Shown: positions 60,549-64,000 of the stretch, in pieces | Layout: the number at the start of each line of letters is the position of its first letter | Numbering within the stretch: position 1 is the first letter of the stretch | Source: Asinibacterium sp. OR53 | Lineage (GTDB): Bacteria; Bacteroidota; Bacteroidia; Chitinophagales; Chitinophagaceae | Length of the DNA: 64,000 nucleotides | NCBI RefSeq assembly: GCF_000515315.1 | Contig: NZ_KI911562.1 | Span: forward strand, 1,508,505-1,572,504 | Direction of reading: 5' to 3' | Made by a program: the position numbers and the translations under genes | The notes under the pieces: model-generated | Databases searched by the model: none | What the model was told of the DNA's origin: nothing | The model's input: only the letters and a program-made list of their open reading frames with translations

Positions 60549-60671
60549 ATTAAGACATGCTAAATAGAATTGGTGACAATATCGTTTCTTATGAAAACTG
60601 TACTTATTCAAAAGTTATTTAGCTGAAGATATCTGCTTAAAGTAATCTGAACGGATTTAAAATGTATTATA

Positions 60672-60995
60672 ATGGAAAAAGAATGGGATAAAACATGCGA
60701 TCGGTTTGTTGCTTTTTTTGATATAATGGGATTTAAGGATATGGTACAAAGAAGTGATCATAACGAAGTTTTGCAGCAATTAATAGCGTTAAAAGGAATG
60801 CTTAAACAGTTAGAAGGATATTCTGCCGAAAATCATGATGAGCTTAAAAAAATAAATGTGTCCAAAAACCAAGTTCGTTCCGTTACATTTTCTGATTCAA
60901 TTCTACTTTTTTCAAGAAGTAATGAACTTCCGGATCTTCAAAAAATTGTTCTTGACTCCTATACTATTCTAGGTAATTCAATACAAAAAAAATAA
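60672..60995 (+). pseudogene. Truncated gene for a nucleotidyl-cyclase-like protein
   Basis: 107 residues beginning RFVAFFDIMGFKDMVQR and continuing to VTFSDSILLFSR. The two Asp-bearing strands (D17, D75) look like the metal-binding half of a class III cyclase-like fold. Such proteins are usually more than twice as long. The frame stops directly after an A8 tract (60985-60992), with QKK as last residues. The rest of the fold is missing, so it is probably a fragment, unless the frame is restored by slippage. Confidence 0.55.
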
Positions 60996-61300
60996 TATTA
61001 TCGCCAGTATCCGATTATGGATTAGATTTTGACTACAATAGCCAATTAGATTCGTTTGTAGTAACGAGAATTTTTGACTATTACAAAGAAAAGAAAGGCT
61101 TTTATATTGGGCAAACTATTCGATCAATTAATGGCAGATCACCACGGGATTTTAATAATGAATGTTCCATTAATTCTTATATATTAGGATGCAGAACATT
61201 AAAATCATTTAGTATTGTTACAGATAGAAATACTAACCACTCTTTGGTGAGAGAGAAAATACCTTTTAGTAAACTATATGGACCGACTTTACTTAGATGA
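60977..61300 (+). pseudogene. Remnant resembling the PDZ end of an aspartyl-protease-family protein
   Basis: An open frame without start codon runs from the A8 tract to 61300. It reads IILSPVSDYGLDFDYNS, then FVVTRIFDYYKEK, GFYIGQTIRSINGRS and FSIVTDRN. The order matches the linker and PDZ-like domain that closes retropepsin-like proteins of Bacteroidota. The catalytic part is absent. It overlaps the end of the cyclase-like fragment by a few bases in a different frame; one added A would fuse the two into 208 codons. Confidence 0.45.
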
Positions 61301-61339
61301 GGGAACCTGACTGTTAACTGTTAAGACCAATAAGCTCTT

Positions 61340-61603
61340 TTAGGTTATTAAAGGTACCGCCTCCACCATCTTCTCCAACTGCTTAATAAAACACAAGACA
61401 GCATCCCTCTCCCTTGAGTCATCATAGATATTATTCGGGGTAGTCAACGCCACCTCCAGCAGATTATTCAGGTATCCGCGTACTTCAATCAGCTTCACAT
61501 CTTCAAAAAACTGCTTAATAACCGCCATTGGGTTCTCTTTCTCTTCTTGAGTTAACCAAATGGGTTGGCTGTAAAACTCTGGGTGTAAATCAAAAGGTTG
61601 CAT
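61340..61603 (-). CDS. Small accessory protein of unknown function
   Basis: An 87-residue acidic, helical protein starting MQPFDLHPEFYSQPIWLT and ending KQLEKMVEA-like. I do not recognise a domain. It lies in opposite orientation to the HTH gene with 119 bp between, like the small genes that accompany integrase-excisionase modules in Bacteroidota elements. ATG 61603 is chosen over 61630 since it begins the patterned sequence. Confidence 0.6.
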   Translation of the reverse strand: MQPFDLHPEFYSQPIWLTQEEKENPMAVIKQFFEDVKLIEVRGYLNNLLEVALTTPNNIYDDSRERDAVLCFIKQLEKMVEAVPLIT

Positions 61604-61722
61604 GATTAGTGGTTTTGACTGCACTATCACACAAGGAATGGAACTGGCAAAAAAATGTTGTGGTGGGTGGTTGGGTACAGGAACTTCAGATTAGTAACTG
61701 AAACAGAAAATACCCAAACACA

Positions 61723-62085
61723 ATGAGTAGCAACATCTATATTGAAAGAGTTTGCCAGTGCTGCAACAGTAAATTCATCGCCAGAACAACCAAAACGAAG
61801 TATTGCTCCAATAAATGCAGTAGCAGGGCATACAAGCATGCAGCAAGACGGGAAAAATTGGAGATCGCAAAGATTGAAGCCAGTATCACAGGAAAGATAA
61901 GAACAAAGGTAAATTTCCCGGAGCTGGTGGGAAAGGAACTGTTAACGATAACGGAAGCAAGCGCACTGCTGAATATTACCCATGTAACCCTGAGAAGGTG
62001 GATAAAAGAGAGCCGTATTATTAGTTCTAAGATAGGAAAAAAACATTTAATAAGACGTGAATATTTGGATGCGTTGATCCAATAA
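61723..62085 (+). CDS. Zinc-finger plus HTH (excisionase-like) DNA-binding protein
   Basis: A 120-residue protein. The N terminus is a CxxC...CxxxC finger (VCQCCNSKF, YCSNKCSSRAYKHAA), followed by a basic stretch. Residues 70-120 form a MerR/excisionase-type HTH_17 unit: LLTITEASALLNITHVTLRR, WIKESRIISSKIGKKHLI and REYLDAL. It is likely the recombination directionality factor or regulator for the recombinase encoded downstream. ATTAGTAACTG stands just upstream (61690-61700) and recurs before the integrase gene. Confidence 0.85.
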   Translation: MSSNIYIERVCQCCNSKFIARTTKTKYCSNKCSSRAYKHAARREKLEIAKIEASITGKIRTKVNFPELVGKELLTITEASALLNITHVTLRRWIKESRIISSKIGKKHLIRREYLDALIQ

Positions 62086-62107
62086 CGAACATCTTTAAAA
62101 ATCTGAG

Positions 62108-62393
62108 ATTATTTCGATAGGGTGGGTAGCCCCTAACCCCGCAAGTGCTTGTGAGTTAGCTTATGAGACATCAGATCGTAATGTAAAACATGATTTTGCA
62201 TCTTTTGCAACATTGCAATATTCAGCAACACATCCTTTGAAAAAAACGCGATTATTTTAATGGGGTGGGCAGGCCCCAACCCGGTGTCCCCTACAATTTT
62301 AACTCTCACAGCATGCGATCACATTATAAACCATGATTTTACGCTTTTGCAACATTGCAATATTGCAAGTGTGCATCTTTTATTGATTTATTT
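62108..62393. repeat. Imperfect tandem duplication of about 143 bp
   Basis: Copy 1 starts ATTATTTCGATAGGGTGGG at 62108, copy 2 ATTATTTTAATGGGGTGGG at 62251. Further matched blocks, each shifted by 142-143 bp, are GATC...AACATGATTTT (62174/62317) and TTTTGCAACATTGCAATATT (62203/62345). Each copy opens with a GGGTGGG...CCC...ACCC hairpin. No protein-coding frame fits. Confidence 0.75.
62347..62368. repeat. TTGCAA iterons with 8-bp period
   Basis: TTGCAACA, TTGCAATA and TTGCAA start at 62347, 62355 and 62363. The middle two make the perfect 14-bp palindrome TTGCAATATTGCAA. The upstream duplicate has two units at 62205 and 62213. They may bind a protein on one helix face pattern. Confidence 0.7.
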
Positions 62394-62401
62394 ATTGGGT
62401 T

Positions 62402-62426
62402 GTATACACCAGTATGCAGTGTATAC
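62402..62426. repeat. Inverted repeat GTATACAC / GTGTATAC
   Basis: Perfect 8-bp arms with a 9-bp spacer. A second palindrome, AAATCGATTT, follows at 62444-62453. Confidence 0.75.
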
Positions 62427-62502
62427 TCTCGTAAAACGGTTTTAAATCGATTTTAAACACTGTTTTGAAGAGTAAATACCAGTTTTGATGGTATAGGAAC
62501 CG

Positions 62503-62539
62503 GGTATTTTCGTGTATAGAAAATACCTTTTGGGGTATT
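62503..62539. repeat. GGTATT/AATACC inverted repeats upstream of the integrase gene
   Basis: GGTATTTTC and GAAAATACC (62503-62511, 62519-62527) are perfect 9-bp arms with a 7-bp spacer. AATACC-TTTTGG-GGTATT (62522-62539) overlaps its right arm, and ATACC...GGTAT lies at 62476-62494. The same half-site appears in five positions. Confidence 0.75.
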
Positions 62540-62585
62540 GGAAAATAACAACCCGCAAAAACAGTGGTTACTGTTGGTAGTTCCA

Positions 62586-62621
62586 GTTACTAATCGGATG
62601 GTTAGTCCATCATTTAGTAAC
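62586..62621. promoter_or_regulatory. Nested inverted repeats just before the integrase start
   Basis: Outer arms GTTACTAA and TTAGTAAC (62586-62593, 62614-62621) enclose inner arms GATGG and CCATC around TTAGT. The whole lies 19 bp before the integrase ATG and shares ATTAGTAACTG with the HTH gene upstream region. It fits an operator or a recombinase arm site. Confidence 0.6.
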
Positions 62622-62639
62622 AGAAAACGTAAAAACAGT

Positions 62640-63776
62640 ATGAAAGTCCATCTTAGGAAGAGGGTAGGTCGGTTATCCACCGAAAATGAAAAAAAAGGTA
62701 AAAAACAAATGGCCAGCTTGTACTTGACGTGCATCCCCAGACCAGGAGCAAAGGTTCAATATGAATGGCTTAACCTTCACGTTTACGAGAACCCAAAGAC
62801 AAACATTGAAAAAGACCACAACAAAGAAACCATGCTGCTGGCGGAATCTGTCAAAGCGCAACGGGTATTAGACCATCAAACAACTGGTCATGGGTTTGTA
62901 AGCAGTATAAAAGGTAAGGTTGGTTTCCTTGATTATTTTAAGAAACTGGCTGACAGGAAGCGGGAAGATTCCAACGGTAATTATGGTAACTGGCAGAGTG
63001 CTTACGAACATCTGAAGACATATACTGGAAGAAAGGAGTATACGCTGGATCAGATCGATGAAAACTTCCTCGAAGGGTTCAAACAATACCTGCAGGGTAA
63101 TATCGTAAGACGGGGAACCGGTAAACTGGGAGCAAACTCTTCCCTCTCGTATTATAACAAAGTAAAAGCAGCATTGCGGGAAGCATACATGAACAAAATG
63201 ATCAAAGAAAACCCCAGTACTCGTGTAAAGGGATTAAAACCGGGAGAATCACACCGCCAGTACCTGACTTTGGAGGAATTACAGACATTGGCTGGAACGC
63301 AGTGTGATAATTCATTGCTCAAGAAAGCGTTCCTGTTCAGTGCATTAACAGGTTTGAGATGGAGTGATGTAAAGAACCTGTGTTGGAACAAAATACGGTA
63401 TACAGAGAATGGTGGATGGAGTCTTGAATATGTACAGAAGAAGACAAAGGCGGCAGAGATATTACCATTATCAGATCAGGCGGTAAAAATACTGGGAGAG
63501 AAACTGGATATGAACACAGCGGTATTTAAAGACCTGTGTTACCACACCCACATGAATAAACAACTACAGGACTGGATCAACAGGGCTGGAATCAATAAGA
63601 AAATCACTTTCCACTGTGCGAGACACACTTTTGCAACGTTGCAGCTTTCTATGGATACTGATATTTACACGGTCAGTAAACTGTTAGGACATCGACACCT
63701 GAAAACAACCGAAATCTATGCGAAGGTGATTGATAAAAAGAAGATCGAAGCGGTACAAAAACACTCTTTTTTATAA
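62640..63776 (+). CDS. Tyrosine recombinase (integrase)
   Basis: A 378-residue site-specific recombinase. The N-terminal arm-binding part begins KVHLRKRVGRLS; a SAM-like core-binding domain spans residues 95-190 (FLDYFKKLADRKRED, SYYNKVKAALREAYMNKMI). The catalytic domain has all expected residues: R240 (TGLRWSD), K268 or K270 (QKKTKA), H325 and R328 (HCARHTF), H351 (LLGHRHLKT) and Y360 (TEIYAKV). ATG 62640 fits the family start. It is complete and probably active; the element it moves is the likely accessory region around it. Confidence 0.92.
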   Translation: MKVHLRKRVGRLSTENEKKGKKQMASLYLTCIPRPGAKVQYEWLNLHVYENPKTNIEKDHNKETMLLAESVKAQRVLDHQTTGHGFVSSIKGKVGFLDYFKKLADRKREDSNGNYGNWQSAYEHLKTYTGRKEYTLDQIDENFLEGFKQYLQGNIVRRGTGKLGANSSLSYYNKVKAALREAYMNKMIKENPSTRVKGLKPGESHRQYLTLEELQTLAGTQCDNSLLKKAFLFSALTGLRWSDVKNLCWNKIRYTENGGWSLEYVQKKTKAAEILPLSDQAVKILGEKLDMNTAVFKDLCYHTHMNKQLQDWINRAGINKKITFHCARHTFATLQLSMDTDIYTVSKLLGHRHLKTTEIYAKVIDKKKIEAVQKHSFL

Positions 63777-63825
63777 TTTTAAATACTAATATTTTTATCA
63801 TTTTCTGAATTTCGATTACCTGTAT

Positions 63826-63842
63826 CCCTTTATGATAAAGGG
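63826..63842. repeat. Palindrome after the integrase gene
   Basis: CCCTTTAT-G-ATAAAGGG, 8-bp perfect arms. It may be a weak terminator or a recombination core. The remaining DNA 63777-64000 is AT-rich and shows no gene. Confidence 0.5.
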
Positions 63843-64000
63843 TTCTAGCCAAATTTTATTGTTTTCTGCAGTTGCAGTGTATTCACAGTTTTCAGAAATT
63901 GACAAAATGCAATGCAGCAAAGGGTTTCGCTTAATTTTCCATAACCCCCTGCTGCAGTCATTTTTGCATAATAAATTGATAATCATATCATATTAAAAAA

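Noticed and set aside
60672..60995. A working Pycsar-type cyclase defence system
   Set aside because: The gene is too short, lacks half the fold, and no effector of the usual type is next to it.
62264..62295. T-arm-like hairpin (GCAGG, 7-base loop, CCGGT) followed by TCCCCTACA, as in a tRNA 3' remnant
   Set aside because: The loop lacks TTC and one stem pair mismatches; no other tRNA arm is present. Kept only as a thought for the integration site.

Overview
The window reads as a chromosomal segment of a Bacteroidota bacterium, most likely from the Chitinophagaceae or a close relative. The signs are a fused LpxC-FabZ gene, PorX (regulator of the type IX secretion system), paired ClpP paralogs, DUF4251/DUF4142/HYC_CC_PP family proteins, an MbnP/MbnH pair, ExbD pairs with TonB, and promoters of the Bacteroidota type (TAnnTTTG at -7) with no consistent Shine-Dalgarno sequences. 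The species cannot be named from sequence alone.

Left part (1-15.5 kb): the end of a receiver/histidine-kinase hybrid, an ABC ATPase, then a lipid A block (lpxA, lpxC-fabZ, lpxD) followed by an HD phosphohydrolase, with porX divergent from it. Next come a small unknown gene coupled to a metallo-beta-lactamase-fold hydrolase, a ComEA-like HhH protein and an acyl-CoA dehydrogenase. On the minus strand a proteostasis block (trigger factor, two clpP, clpX) carries a 53-residue gene behind it.

Metal and efflux part (15.6-35.4 kb): a rightward heavy-metal block (HYC_CC_PP protein, HMA-domain protein, CusA-type RND pump split into two frames, TolC, two CusB-like adaptors). It is followed by an ECF sigma factor facing a stress-type block (FolE-like, flavin reductase, DUF4142, cupredoxin, small lipoprotein); three copies of a GTAACC promoter element tie these together. 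A second, leftward RND system (response regulator, histidine kinase, TolC, pump, adaptor) has its own repeated upstream element.

Middle (35.4-57.7 kb): two sulfatases, a HipBST-like three-gene toxin-antitoxin locus with repeated operators next to tRNA-Leu(TAG), a serine hydrolase, a DEAD-box helicase, free-Met-sulfoxide reductase, a polysaccharide flippase, MbnH/MbnP, ArfB, Dtd, a MazG-like protein, GlyS, a flavin reductase, a large zinc metalloprotease, and an ExbB-ExbD-ExbD-TonB energy-transduction operon with a second TonB. Seven copies of a GTCATCC...GGATGAC inverted-repeat element lie between genes here and at 16 kb.

Right end (57.8-64 kb): mnmE, and from its last codons onward an AT-rich accessory region: an unrecognised protein with a possible PD-(D/E)xK core, a truncated cyclase-like gene joined at an A8 tract to a PDZ-like remnant, a small unknown gene, a zinc-finger/HTH (excisionase-like) gene, about 550 bp dense with tandem repeats, TTGCAA iterons and perfect inverted repeats, and a complete tyrosine recombinase. 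This looks like one end of an integrative element inserted at the 3' end of mnmE; the other end lies outside the window or has decayed.
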